Assembly: GCA_947462335.1 (NCBI GenBank)
Contig: OX381717.1
Location: forward strand, 19,707,166-19,771,165
Source of the DNA: Harmothoe impar
Lineage: Eukaryota > Annelida > Polychaeta > Phyllodocida > Polynoidae
Length of the DNA: 64,000 nt
Direction: 5' to 3'
Part shown: one piece after another, positions 9,773 to 19,502 of the stretch
Layout: every line of letters starts with the position of its first letter
Numbering within the stretch: the stretch's first letter is position 1
Notes under the pieces: generated by a model
What the model was told of the DNA's origin: nothing
The model's input: the letters and a program-made list of their open reading frames with translations, nothing else
The model's database searches: none
Program-made: the position numbers and the translations under genes

Positions 9773-11356
9773 ATGAGCAAAAGACAACAGCTAGCGGCGT
9801 TCAAGAACAAGAAGACTACGCGGAACAGCGTTCGTTTAGCGTCAGTGCCTGCTCTTGCTACTGAACATGAGACTACCGCCGCAGCCGGTTGGTCTTATCA
9901 CCCTCCTGCTGTAGCGAGCGCTCGCGGCAGTAGTAGTAGTAGTAGTAGTAGCAGTAGCACTAGTAGTAGCAGTAGTAGTAGTAGTGGTAGTAGTACTAGT
10001 AGTACTACTGGTAGCAGTCGTCGTGCTAGCGACGTTGTTACACTCGCGACGGTACACGTTGCTGCTAAGCGCGCTGCCGCTGCTACCGCCGTCCCGCCTG
10101 CCGCTGCTGCTGCTGCTGCTGCTGCTGCTGCGCCTGCTACTGCTGCGCCTGCTACGGCTGCGCCTGCTGAGGCTGCTGCTGCGCCTGCTACTGTTGCGTC
10201 TGCTGCGGCTGCTGCTGCGGCTGCTTCTGCTGCACCTGCTGCTACTGCTACTACTACTGACGACAACGCTCCTGGCACAGCGCAGTACTGGCAACCGGGT
10301 TTTTACCTCCCCACTACTGTTGATGACTTTGATGACCTGCCGCACGTTGCACAGCCCCTCTCCTCCACCACTACATCGACGGACGCCCTCGACGCCGCTC
10401 GCGCTGAGAGTTACAGCTATTCGGACACTCAGCCCCTGAACCGAGAAGAAGAGGAGGAGGAGGAGCAGCAACAGGGTGAGACAGAGAACGACGCTGACGA
10501 CGAGGCGTACGAAGAACCCGAAGGGCAAGGGGTGAGCGGTACGTTTTTCGGCTTCCCTCTTCGACCTTTCGACCTCACTTCCTCCACTGCTAGCGCCCCC
10601 CCATCCGGTCCGTGGCGACTGCCCTCACCGCCACCTTACGAGGGCGGCGGCGGCGCTTCATCTTCTACCGCTACACACAGCACGGACGGCGTGTGGCTGC
10701 GCTGTTCCAACAACGAGACCTCCGATACCACCAGCGCTGACGCTGCTCCTGCTATCGGTTCTGCTGCTGATTCAGCTCACGCTGATGGTGTTACTCATCC
10801 TGCGGGTGTGAAACGTTCTAAGGTGAGTTCCAGAACAACAAGGCCCACTAAGAAGAGAAAAATACAAGAAAAAGAAGGAGATGGACGAGAAGAAGCAGAG
10901 AAAACACTCGGGTTAGAGTTCTGCTTAGACGGAGCTTTGACGCTGGAGATCTGGGAGGACGTGGCTAGACTGTCTAGGAGGCCGCGCTACACAAAAGACG
11001 GCCAGGTGAAAGAGGCGTCTCTGACCAGAAGCAAGCGAGTGCACTTCACGGCCGACGCGCTGCGCGAGCTCATAGCACGCATCGCCGATATCCACGCAGT
11101 GGTGCGCATACGCGACACAGCGGCCGCGCAAGGAAAACCTAATCACACCCCCTGGTTCGCAGTGCTGGATGAGGCGGGCGAAGTGTACGCAGCTGTGAGC
11201 TACTACAGCGGTAAGAACCTCGTCCACGTGCGCAAGTACGAAGGTCCTGACAAAAAACCCACACAGCAGGGGGTGACGCTGTCCGCCAGAGCGCTCAAAG
11301 AGTTGGATGACAAAACAGAGATCATTCTGAAATATCTCGGCATAGATTCGGAATGA
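9773..11356 (+). CDS. Protein with two PC4-like ssDNA-binding domains
   Basis: A 527-residue intronless protein starting at the ATG in the strong context CACCACCATGA; the open frame upstream has no earlier ATG. The N-terminal two thirds are low complexity: Ser-rich (about 45-85), Ala/Pro-rich (about 95-165) and an acidic Glu run (about 220-235). A basic nuclear-localisation-like cluster, TKKRKIQEK, lies at about 359-367. The C-terminus carries two repeats resembling PC4/p15 transcription coactivator domains. The clearer one is residues 461-522 (strand motif LVHVRKYEG, then KPTQQGVTLS and a final helix, matching the PC4 'hIReY...p.rkGIsL...W..L' pattern). A weaker one spans about 385-445 (TLEIWED ... 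RVHFTADALRELIARI). PC4 domains bind single-stranded DNA. Beside a protein-primed-type polymerase the likely role is the ssDNA-binding protein of replication, or transcriptional control; both are inference. Confidence 0.72.
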   Translation: MSKRQQLAAFKNKKTTRNSVRLASVPALATEHETTAAAGWSYHPPAVASARGSSSSSSSSSSTSSSSSSSSGSSTSSTTGSSRRASDVVTLATVHVAAKRAAAATAVPPAAAAAAAAAAAPATAAPATAAPAEAAAAPATVASAAAAAAAASAAPAATATTTDDNAPGTAQYWQPGFYLPTTVDDFDDLPHVAQPLSSTTTSTDALDAARAESYSYSDTQPLNREEEEEEEQQQGETENDADDEAYEEPEGQGVSGTFFGFPLRPFDLTSSTASAPPSGPWRLPSPPPYEGGGGASSSTATHSTDGVWLRCSNNETSDTTSADAAPAIGSAADSAHADGVTHPAGVKRSKVSSRTTRPTKKRKIQEKEGDGREEAEKTLGLEFCLDGALTLEIWEDVARLSRRPRYTKDGQVKEASLTRSKRVHFTADALRELIARIADIHAVVRIRDTAAAQGKPNHTPWFAVLDEAGEVYAAVSYYSGKNLVHVRKYEGPDKKPTQQGVTLSARALKELDDKTEIILKYLGIDSE

Positions 11357-11551
11357 GAGACGCTCAACGCTCACGCGCGCACACACACACAGCGTTTGAC
11401 GTACGCTGTATGAGACAGACAGACAGACAGACAGACGGATACACAGACAGCAGACAGAAAGATAGTTACATAGACGACAGATTGATAGATGGCTAGATAG
11501 ATAGATAGATAGTTAGACGGCTAAGTAGTTGGTAACCGAGTGAAAAAAAAC
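11357..11551 (+). repeat. GACA and GATA microsatellites between the PC4-like and PolB genes
   Basis: A CA-rich stretch, then (GACA)n around 11415-11436 and (GATA)n around 11493-11513, directly upstream of the polymerase ATG. It is the only spacer available for a polymerase promoter; no TATA box is evident. Confidence 0.8.
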
Positions 11552-14500
11552 ATGACACAGTACGTATGCGAAAAGTGTTTCAAAATGTTTAAAAGAGCGT
11601 ACAACCACGAGAGACACGTAGAAAATTGTAGAGTAGTAGCTAAGTTTTGCCCTCTATGCGGCGAAGGGGATTGCCGAAAGAGCGCTTGTCGACGCGAATC
11701 TCTGGACGGGGTGACCCTCCCTCCGCGCATATGTGCTGTACCGAACGGGGAGGAAACGTTCACGGCGAATTGGCCTGCGATACAAACGGGCGTCAGGATG
11801 CACGGGACTCGCGTGAGTGTAACAAACTTCAGGCTACCAACCGGCGAGTTGAGTGACGCTGTAGATACTATGCGTCGCATTCACTTGACACAAAGATTCA
11901 GATACAAAGTGGGTTTCTCGGTAGGCTTACTGTTACAACACAGAGAAGACAAGAGCAAACTGCGCTACTTCCACGCCTCCCAGAACAACGCAACTCTCAT
12001 ACAACCGCTCCCTACTGTAACTAATTCAGAAACTTTGGAAGAGCTCCTCTCAAAGATGCAAAACACCGTCGCTTGCGAGGAGGTACGGAAACTTTGCGAC
12101 GCTGACACCAAGTGGCACGTTCTTTTTCCTACCAATTTGAACATCTGCGTTTACATGGGACCGGGGGAATTCCCCATAGGCGGTAGGATCACTCAGGCCG
12201 GTCGAGTTGGAAAGAGAAGCGGCGTGTTAGATTTTCCCAACAAGGACAACCTCTGCATCTTCCGCTGCATTTCCTTTCACTTATACAACACCAGCAAGCG
12301 CGCTTCAGATTTGTTACGTCAGTTCTGTCCCGCTGCCACACCTGAATCCTTTCCGGGTCTGAACATCCGCGACTTACCCGCGTTAGAGAACTTGTTTGAC
12401 GTACAAATAGCGGTTTACACCGCGTCGCGTCAAGTGCCGGGGCGGAAGTTGAGAAGACGCGTTACTCTGATCAGACCGCCTTCCAGAACTGTGGCCGCCC
12501 GAGGTAAAGTCAACCTACACCTGACGGCGAAAGGCGGTTTGCACGTCTCTCTCGTCACGGACTTCAACGCGTACGCGGGCATATACGAATGTTGCAAGTG
12601 TAAGGCGGCGTTCACCACCGAGTTCTTGCTGAAGAGACACAGGAACCAGCTTTCCTCTTGCCGACAAGTCAAGTTGCGCTACGTAGGTGGCATCTACCAA
12701 AATTCGAGAACGATTTTCGAAGCGCTAGCAGACTTCTCCATTTTTCCCCCCGACGGACATTCCGGAATCTACCCTTACAAGATCGCCTTCGATTTCGAGG
12801 CTTTCTTCAGACCGTGCAAAGAACCGTCGACGGAGCACGTGTCCCTGCTGTGGGATCACGTCCCTTTGTCGGCTAGCGTCGCATCCGACTTTCCGGGGTG
12901 GGAGGGGCCCGTCTGCTTCGTCAGAGCGTCCGACGCAGATTCCGACCCCTTGTTGGACCGAGTTTTAAATCACATAAACGAGAACGCCAAAGCGATCGGG
13001 GAAGCTGTGCTAGAACTTTACCGACCGACGTTAGCGAAGTTAGATGCGGCGATAGGTGAAGCTCTCCTGCTGGAGGAGGCGACGTTCACCACCCCTTCTC
13101 CAGGCGGCTTCGCTGCGGCTCAGACCAGACACCCGTTAGTTCAACTGAAGAAGCGTCTTCTGAGATACATCCGTCAAGCTCCAGTGGTGGGCTTCAACTC
13201 GGGGCGTTACGACTTGAACCTGATCAAAATACGCCTTCACTCGTTCTTCGCCTCCGGAGACCGAAGAAACCAAGAATTCAGCGTCATAAAGAGAAGCAAT
13301 CAATACTTGGCGGTTTACACACAGCACACGGTTTTCTTGGACGTAGTCAACTATTTGGCACCCGGTTACAACTACGCGACCTATTTGCGAGCTTTCACCA
13401 GGAACGAAGAGAAAGGTCACTTTCCTTACGAATGGATGACGTCTACCAGGAAACTGGCAAACAGAACGCTGCCGCCGAGATCGGCTTTCGACAGCGAGCT
13501 GACGGGCGTCAAAATGTCCGAATCCGACTACGCCGCATGTCAGAAAGTTTGGTCCGACGAGAAGATGCAAACTATGGAAGACTACTTGATCCACTACAAC
13601 AACAAAGACGTGAAACCTTTCATAGAAGCTCTGAAAAATCACGCTAAATTTTTCCAAGATCGCGGCATCGACATGTTGAAAGACGGAGTTTCTCTCGCCG
13701 GTTTGACTTTACGCTTCCTCTTCCAAAACCTAGAAGACGCGTTCACAACGTTTCCCCAGTTCGACGCCGTCCTCCACGCTCTGATCAAAGAGAATCTAGT
13801 CGGCGGTCCTTCCATCATCTTCCATAGATTTCACGAGAAGGGCACCACGCGGATAAGGGAGCACAAGTACGGCGAAGAAGCGAGACCGTGCCAACACATC
13901 CTAGGACTAGACGCTAACTCTCTGTACTTGCGCTGCATGAGCGAAGCGCACTGCACGGGCTATTACGCGGTGAGACGGCCCGAGACCGAGTTCAAGCCCG
14001 AAATCAGGCAAAGAAACTCTCACAGCGCTTTGGAGTGGTTACGCTTCGTAGAGCACGACCGCGACGTGAAACTGCGCCACGCTCTGAACGGCGGCGAGAT
14101 GGCGGTAGGCTGTCGGAGAATTCGCGTGGACGGATTTCACGCGGCCTCTAATACGGTTTTCCAGTTTCACGGGTGTTGGTTCCACGCTCGCGAGTGCATA
14201 CCGTCGCACCGATATCAGTGCGCTTCACTGAGAGAGGAGAGACGCGACAGAACGACCAGAGTAAGCGCTTACTTGAAAGCGTTAGGTTACAAGCTGGTCG
14301 TCGTGTGGGAGTGCGAATGGCGAGAGATGAAGCGTCGAGATGAGCGGGTCAAGGCCTCCCAACAACGCTGGAAGGTTGACGCTTTGAAAGTGTCTGGAAA
14401 CGCGATGAGCGAGAGCGACATCCTTTCCGCTGTGAAAGAGGAGAAAATGTTCGGTTTAGTTCAAGTGAACATCACTACGCCGCCTCACCTACGAGAGTAC

Positions 14501-15679
14501 TTCGAAGAAATGACCCCCGTTTTCAAGAACGCGACCGTTTCAAAATCGGACATAGGCCCTCACATGTCAGACTTTGCGCAGGAAGAAAAGCTGTTGAACA
14601 CGCCTCAGAGATGTCTGATAGGGAGTTACCACGGAAAAAATATTCTCTTGGGAACGCCGCTTCTCAAGTGGTATTTAGAGCACGGTTTGATAGTCACCAA
14701 AGTGCAGCTGGTGGTAGAATACCTACCTAAACGCTCCTTTGCCGGTTTCGCGGACGAAGTGACGGCGGCGCGAAGACGTGGCGACGTGAACGAGAACGAG
14801 AAAATTCTGTCAGACTGTTACAAGTTAATGGGAAACGCTACGTACGGTAAAACAATCTGCAACAAAGAAAAACACACGGCGGTGAGATACACTGACAGTC
14901 GGAAGTTCGAACTATTGGCCAATTCGTGGCGCTTCAAAAAGGCGTCCGAGTTGACTTCCGATCTGTTTGAAGTCGAACTACAACCGAAAACGGTCAAGAA
15001 CAACCTCCCTATTCAGATAGGGTTCATGGTATACCAGTACGCGAAGTTGAAAATGTTAGAGTTCACATACGACTTCTTGGATAGATTCGTCGATCGGCGC
15101 GATTATGCCCTTTGTCAAATGGACACCGACAGTCTTTACATGGCTCTCAGCGGTGCCACGTTGGATGACCTAGTGAAACCTCGCCTGAGAGAGACGTACT
15201 TCAGAGAGAAACGAAAGTGGCTTCCGACAGCGGTGTGCGACGAGCACTTAGAGCTTTTCGTGAAGACAAAAACGGAAAGAGTGCGAGAATGGTGTGCGCC
15301 GCCCGGCGGATGTTGTGAGAGACGGTACCTTCACGATCTGAGAACTTCGGGGCTCATGAAAGCGGAGTGGGAAGGTGACGGGATCCTAAGTCTCAACCCT
15401 AAGACTTACATTTGCTACGATCGAGTCAGCGACACCGGTGAAAGAAAATCCAAAAAATGGAGTGCAAAAGGCGTACAGAAGAAACAAAACCCCCAGGAAC
15501 CAGACGCCTTCTTGGATGTTCTTCGCCAACGAAAAACTCTCATTGCTGTAAATAGAAATTTCAAAGTGGTGCGAAACAAAATGGTCACCTACACCATAGA
15601 GAAAGACGGCGTGCGCTACTTGTATTATAAGCGTCGCGTGCATTCTGACAGTGTGACAACGAGTCCTTTAGAGATATGA
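11552..15679 (+). CDS. Family B (protein-primed type) DNA polymerase with OTU-like and Vsr-like segments
   Basis: 1,375 residues, intronless and intact. Start set at the first ATG; the frame upstream offers only GTG. The exonuclease motifs are present: Exo I DFE (D414/E416), Exo II FNSGRYD (N549-D554), Exo III YNNKD (Y682-D686). So are the polymerase motifs: A, LDANSLY (D787); B, KLMGNATYG (K1091); C, MDTDS (D1191/D1193). The DNA_pol_B_2 type is used by Polintons, adenoviruses and linear plasmids, which prime from a terminal protein. The extra N-terminal part holds a C2HC finger (C6, C9, H22, C26), an OTU-like block (D232-N-L-C235 ... H331) and a second finger (C347, C350, H363, C370). Between motifs A and B lies a segment resembling Vsr/PD-(D/E)XK nucleases (FHGCWFH at 872-878, WECEW at 919-923). 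Its 3' end runs toward the right TIR. It replicates the element; a terminal protein is not separately visible. Confidence 0.93.
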   Translation: MTQYVCEKCFKMFKRAYNHERHVENCRVVAKFCPLCGEGDCRKSACRRESLDGVTLPPRICAVPNGEETFTANWPAIQTGVRMHGTRVSVTNFRLPTGELSDAVDTMRRIHLTQRFRYKVGFSVGLLLQHREDKSKLRYFHASQNNATLIQPLPTVTNSETLEELLSKMQNTVACEEVRKLCDADTKWHVLFPTNLNICVYMGPGEFPIGGRITQAGRVGKRSGVLDFPNKDNLCIFRCISFHLYNTSKRASDLLRQFCPAATPESFPGLNIRDLPALENLFDVQIAVYTASRQVPGRKLRRRVTLIRPPSRTVAARGKVNLHLTAKGGLHVSLVTDFNAYAGIYECCKCKAAFTTEFLLKRHRNQLSSCRQVKLRYVGGIYQNSRTIFEALADFSIFPPDGHSGIYPYKIAFDFEAFFRPCKEPSTEHVSLLWDHVPLSASVASDFPGWEGPVCFVRASDADSDPLLDRVLNHINENAKAIGEAVLELYRPTLAKLDAAIGEALLLEEATFTTPSPGGFAAAQTRHPLVQLKKRLLRYIRQAPVVGFNSGRYDLNLIKIRLHSFFASGDRRNQEFSVIKRSNQYLAVYTQHTVFLDVVNYLAPGYNYATYLRAFTRNEEKGHFPYEWMTSTRKLANRTLPPRSAFDSELTGVKMSESDYAACQKVWSDEKMQTMEDYLIHYNNKDVKPFIEALKNHAKFFQDRGIDMLKDGVSLAGLTLRFLFQNLEDAFTTFPQFDAVLHALIKENLVGGPSIIFHRFHEKGTTRIREHKYGEEARPCQHILGLDANSLYLRCMSEAHCTGYYAVRRPETEFKPEIRQRNSHSALEWLRFVEHDRDVKLRHALNGGEMAVGCRRIRVDGFHAASNTVFQFHGCWFHARECIPSHRYQCASLREERRDRTTRVSAYLKALGYKLVVVWECEWREMKRRDERVKASQQRWKVDALKVSGNAMSESDILSAVKEEKMFGLVQVNITTPPHLREYFEEMTPVFKNATVSKSDIGPHMSDFAQEEKLLNTPQRCLIGSYHGKNILLGTPLLKWYLEHGLIVTKVQLVVEYLPKRSFAGFADEVTAARRRGDVNENEKILSDCYKLMGNATYGKTICNKEKHTAVRYTDSRKFELLANSWRFKKASELTSDLFEVELQPKTVKNNLPIQIGFMVYQYAKLKMLEFTYDFLDRFVDRRDYALCQMDTDSLYMALSGATLDDLVKPRLRETYFREKRKWLPTAVCDEHLELFVKTKTERVREWCAPPGGCCERRYLHDLRTSGLMKAEWEGDGILSLNPKTYICYDRVSDTGERKSKKWSAKGVQKKQNPQEPDAFLDVLRQRKTLIAVNRNFKVVRNKMVTYTIEKDGVRYLYYKRRVHSDSVTTSPLEI

Positions 15680-15778
15680 AAAAAAAAAAAAAAAAAAAAA
15701 TAAGCGTGTGCATCTTTTCAAAAATAGAGTGTTTATCAAGATTGAAAAAAAAATAAATAAAAAAAAATTAAAAGAAAA
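15680..15778 (+). terminator. A-rich 3' region with AATAAA signals for PolB
   Basis: A 20-base A run follows the stop codon almost at once, and overlapping AATAAA motifs lie at about 15749-15760. Probably the polyadenylation region; the long A runs could also be slippage products. Confidence 0.6.
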
Positions 15779-16353
15779 TATTGTTGTGTTTTTATTATCA
15801 TACGGCTTCTTTTACTAGTAAGTCGCGCAGTCTCTTAAAGCGTCACTCATGTGACGACGTCGCTTCCAGTCACGGGATCCTAAACAAAAAAAAAACTTCT
15901 TCTTCTTCCGGTCACGTGATCAATCAGGTCGCTTCCGGTTGGCCATTAAGTCGTGTGACGTCACTTCCGGTCACGTGACTCATCAGGTCACTTCCGATCA
16001 CGTGATCCTAAATTAGGTCATATGACGTCACTTCCGGTCCCCTAAGTAGGTCAGTAGGTTACCCAGAATGCACCATCCCCTAAGTAGGTCACTTCCGGTC
16101 ACCCAATGGAGGCCTCTGATTGGCTGCAGGGTTACCCAGAATGCACCGCTAATCCCCTAAGTAGGTCACTTCCGGTCACGTGACCAAATGGAGGCCTCTG
16201 ATTGGCTAACTAGGTCACGTGACGTCACCACTAATCCCCTAAGTAGGTCACTTCCGGTCACGTGACCAAATGGAGGCCTCTGATTGGCTGCATGTCGATT
16301 GAGTAATAAACAGTACTTAACTATAGTCCCGTTCCGATACATACTATACTACT
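15779..16353. repeat. Right terminal inverted repeat
   Basis: Inverse of the left arm. It contains the same CCAAT, E-box, ETS-like, CRE and ZNF143-like modules and ends ...CTATACTACT. At about 575 bp it is shorter than the left arm because it lacks the G-rich tract and the 42-bp palindrome. Confidence 0.9.
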
Positions 16354-16359
16354 AAGCAT
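16354..16359. repeat. 6-bp target-site duplication, right copy (AAGCAT)
   Basis: Directly follows the terminal CT of the element and is identical to the left copy at 6841-6846. Confidence 0.88.
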
Positions 16360-17026
16360 TTTTCATCAAGCCGATCAAAGATGGCACCCAGTCAAAGACG
16401 TTCAAACTGGCGAGAGCTCATGAGACACCACATAAGCAAGGTTTTACGATAGGTCATCTTTTAGTGTCAACATGATAAAAGACAATGTATATCCTCAAAT
16501 ATATGTATATCAGCATGTTTGGTATTCTAGTCCTAGTGTCACTGACCAAACCTGTTCGCAGCCTCCCCATCCCCAACCTTGAACAAAAAGTATCAAGTCT
16601 GTGAAGAGTCCCCCCAATAAAAAGTATCAATCCTCTTAACCCTTTATGGGCAGTGTTACGTGTTAATGCACTGCCTTTCTGGCGCCGTCATGAAGCATGA
16701 ATTCAGTACCTCTGCTTAACTCGCTAAAACGCTTCAAAAGGGATTGGCAATTTACTTCGTTTTTCTCGCCAACACTGATCTGATTGTGACAAATTGACAA
16801 AAAGTATGAACCTAAAAGCATAAGGTTCTCCTCAAACCAGCTTCTTACGATGTATATACAAAGATGTATATATGTATATCCTACAGTCCTCTATTTCTGC
16901 TGGCATTGTCATTTTGTCTTTTACTTTTCTCCCTCTGTTTTAGATCTGAGACCCTCTATGAATATATAATGTGTGGAGACCATATACTGGATGTAAATGG
17001 TCATGTCATAGAGTAGACTCCATACT
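16360..17026. other. Intergenic, no gene seen
   Basis: AT-rich sequence with a weak copy of the 'ccctttatgggc' repeat near 16640. Nothing else recognised. Confidence 0.5.
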
Positions 17027-17347
17027 TAGGGAGTGTTCATTTATTACTTACAGGGGGGGTGAGATTTCACGCTGAGGGGTGACATTATTTTACGCCCCAC
17101 CCCCTTGAGAGCGTGTGGAATGTTTTGCGCCCCCCTTCGCGGAAAGCGCCAACATTTTTTCGCCCCCTTTGAACTATAGTAATGTGCAGGCCTTTAGCTA
17201 AAGAGGGGCTTAAATTTTTACGCCCACCCCCCCTCCTGAGGGGTCAGAATATTTTACGCCCCCCCCCCTCAGGAGGAGTTGGACATTTTTACGCCCCCCC
17301 CCCCAAACCCACCAACCTCCCTGTAACTAATAAATGAACATTTCCTT
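17027..17347. mobile_element. MITE with GTTCATTTATTA inverted ends
   Basis: The left end AGGGAGTGTTCATTTATTAC is matched by the inverted right end (GTAACTAATAAATGAACATT). The interior is C-rich with repeated TTTTACGCCCCCC blocks. No coding capacity. Confidence 0.72.
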
Positions 17348-18320
17348 AAATGAGCACCACGGTAGAGTACCATCGACATGAATAAATCTGCTGTAAGCTA
17401 TGTCATGAATAAGCCCTCATATTTATTATTATAGGAAAGAGCCCAGTTGAGATTGACATTAATGCGCATAGGAACATATAAGGGACAATACAATGTTCGC
17501 TATTTTGTCTGGCACTGTCCTCCATTTTTTCAATTCTTCTAGATCTATTCATGATCTGAACATATAATGTCATGGGTCAAACAATACAAGACAATTGTGC
17601 CATGTATACACATGTCAGTCCCTCCTCAGGTTTTGTCTGTCACTTTTTCATAGTTTGTAATACTCGGGGTGCTCTATTCATCTCTGATATTTTATCTCTT
17701 CCACTTAAGTTTTTCTGTCGGTCTTCTGCTCCTGGGGATCTCCCCATGAATACTGATGTGTGGGAACGAATAAATATACATTTTACATATCTTTCCTTTT
17801 TAGGAGCAATGTATTATGTAATACTTGGTATTCCGGCTTATGTCGGATGTTTTATCCATTTCACTTTGATTTCTTTTTACGTCTATGCTGCGTAAATAAA
17901 TGTATAGATAAATACATAAATGAATAGAGAAATAAATATATACATAAATAAATAATTGAATATATATTTGTATTACATGTATGGAGGGAAAGAAGGGAAA
18001 GGTGTTTTCATGTATGAATATATCGCATATATAGGTCATTTATACCCTTTTCTTTCATGTTTTTGCCCAAGCGTTCTGTTCAATTATTCATCCAATTATA
18101 AATGATGAAAATGATGAAAAAAAAGTACATCTATTCATCTGACATTCATCTCGTCTTTGCATAGGAGCTTAGTCCCCGCCGTCCTGCACTTGTAATAGCA
18201 CAGGTAAGTGCTATATGTAAAGCTAGGTCTAAGCGCTAGATAATAAGCATTTGCATTATACATATGCTAATACATACTCCACTAGCGCTACTGGTATTTT
18301 CTACATTTCTACAGATCATG
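17348..18320. other. Intergenic, no gene seen
   Basis: AT-rich, with an ATA/AAT-rich patch at 17895-17965. The 107-codon ORF at 17572-17895 has no recognisable domain and no splice context; I treat it as chance. Confidence 0.5.
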
Positions 18321-18329
18321 CATACGCCT

Positions 18330-18740
18330 TTAACCATTTAAGGACGGATGTCCCTAAAAGATGACATTTTTTGCCATGATGCATCAATGCAGCCCCCGCG
18401 AGTAACTAGCCAGTGCTGCATTGGTGCATCATGCCAACCCTTTGGCACTGTCTCAACCTCATAAGGTTGGCATGATGCTTGAATGCAGTACTGGCAAGTT
18501 ACTCGCTGGGGATGCATTCATACATCATGACGACCAAGGGCACGGTGCATTAAAGCATCATGCCGGGGTCAAGAATGGTACAATGCCTCTAGGCTTGGGT
18601 TTCATTTTTCATCATGATGCACTGAAACAGTGGTGGCGAGTAACCTGCCAGCCGAGCAAGGGTACACTAACCCTTGTGAATATTTGATGCGTTGGGGTGA
18701 AAAAATTGCACTGTTCAGTCAAGCACCATGCTGCCCCTAA
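18330..18740. repeat. Copies of the CCCTTTAAGG / GCATCATG repeat family
   Basis: Starts with a TTTAAGGACGGATGTCCC end and contains several inverted 'atgcagccc..gagtaactagccagtgctgcat' cores and GCATCATG words. Same family as 29340-29500, 38183-38400 and 55440-55681. Confidence 0.6.
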
Positions 18741-19084
18741 AGGGTTAGCATCAAACAACCGAGTGGTCTCTGGAGACGGTGGTGGGAACAGCTGAATATA
18801 AGTCCCAAATGATATAATTTGCATTACGCCTCTCAATGGGAATTTGTGAGGAAATAGTATGAAATAATTTCTGCGTAAAACGCTTAAGGTGCTTGGGAGA
18901 TATCTGGAATCATGCGGTGACTTTTCCACACTGTACTTAAGCCTTGGCCGTAGATCTGGTTGTTCTTTAAGGCCAAGGAACAGAGAAAAAGTATGTTTCA
19001 CCTACTTCAAACTTCCCAAATAAACTCGTTCTGTTTTGTTTTTCGCCACTTTTGATGAACAGGCAATTTATTATGAGTTTCTCA

Positions 19085-19502
19085 AGATTTTTCCAGGTCA
19101 CTGTCTTGCGGTCCTATGTTAACATTTATTTCCTATAAGTATGGTAAACTTGTCTAAATATATTCATGTATATGTCTTTATTGATATATGTGTAAAGGCA
19201 GCATACTGCTTTAATGCACTCAACTTTATCTCATCATAAACTTATTCATGATGCATTCATGCACCCTGTCGATACCCCATGTATTGCATCGAGAGATTTT
19301 TCCAGGTCACTGTCTTGCGGTCCTATGTTAACATTTATTTCCTATAAGTATGGTAAACTTGTCTAAATATATTCATGTATATGTCTTTATTGATATATGT
19401 GTAAAGGCAGCATACTGCTTTAATGCACTCAACTTTATCTCATCATAAACTTATTCATGATGCATTCATGCACCCTGTCGATACCCCATGTATTGCATCG
19501 AT
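19085..19502. repeat. Perfect 209-bp tandem duplication
   Basis: The unit beginning AGATTTTTCCAGGTCACTG at 19085 starts again at 19294 and runs to about 19502. I see no difference between the two copies apart from the final junction, which points to a recent event. Confidence 0.92.

Larger units (their letters stand above)
6847..16353. mobile_element. Compact Polinton/Maverick-type element: PolB, PC4-like and tandem Death-domain genes
   Basis: A complete 9,507-bp element. It starts AGTAGTATAGTATGTATCGG and ends with the exact inverse, is flanked by the 6-bp duplication AAGCAT, and has complex TIRs of more than 450 bp. AG...CT ends, a 6-bp TSD, long TIRs and a protein-primed-type family B polymerase are the published signature of Polintons. 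Those normally span 15-20 kb and also encode a retroviral-type integrase, a packaging ATPase, a cysteine protease and capsid proteins, none of which is visible here. All three genes are intronless, intact and GC-richer than the host DNA. The two outer genes (Death-domain on -, PolB on +) point outward into the TIRs, and the PC4-like gene lies between them. The two arms are near-identical in their outer few hundred bases and the ORFs are unbroken, so the insertion looks young. It may be a new non-autonomous lineage, or an integrated small linear DNA virus relative. Confidence 0.88.

Noticed and set aside
9842..10528. 228-codon and 126-codon ORFs on the - strand and a Leu-rich 151-codon + ORF over the PC4-like gene
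   Set aside because: They are shadows of the Ser/Ala codon repeats in the real frame and have only homopolymer-like sequence.
7917..16353. Hidden integrase, ATPase or capsid gene in the Polinton-type element
   Set aside because: The gaps between the three genes are only 0.2 to 1.1 kb, repeat-rich and without suitable ORFs on either strand.
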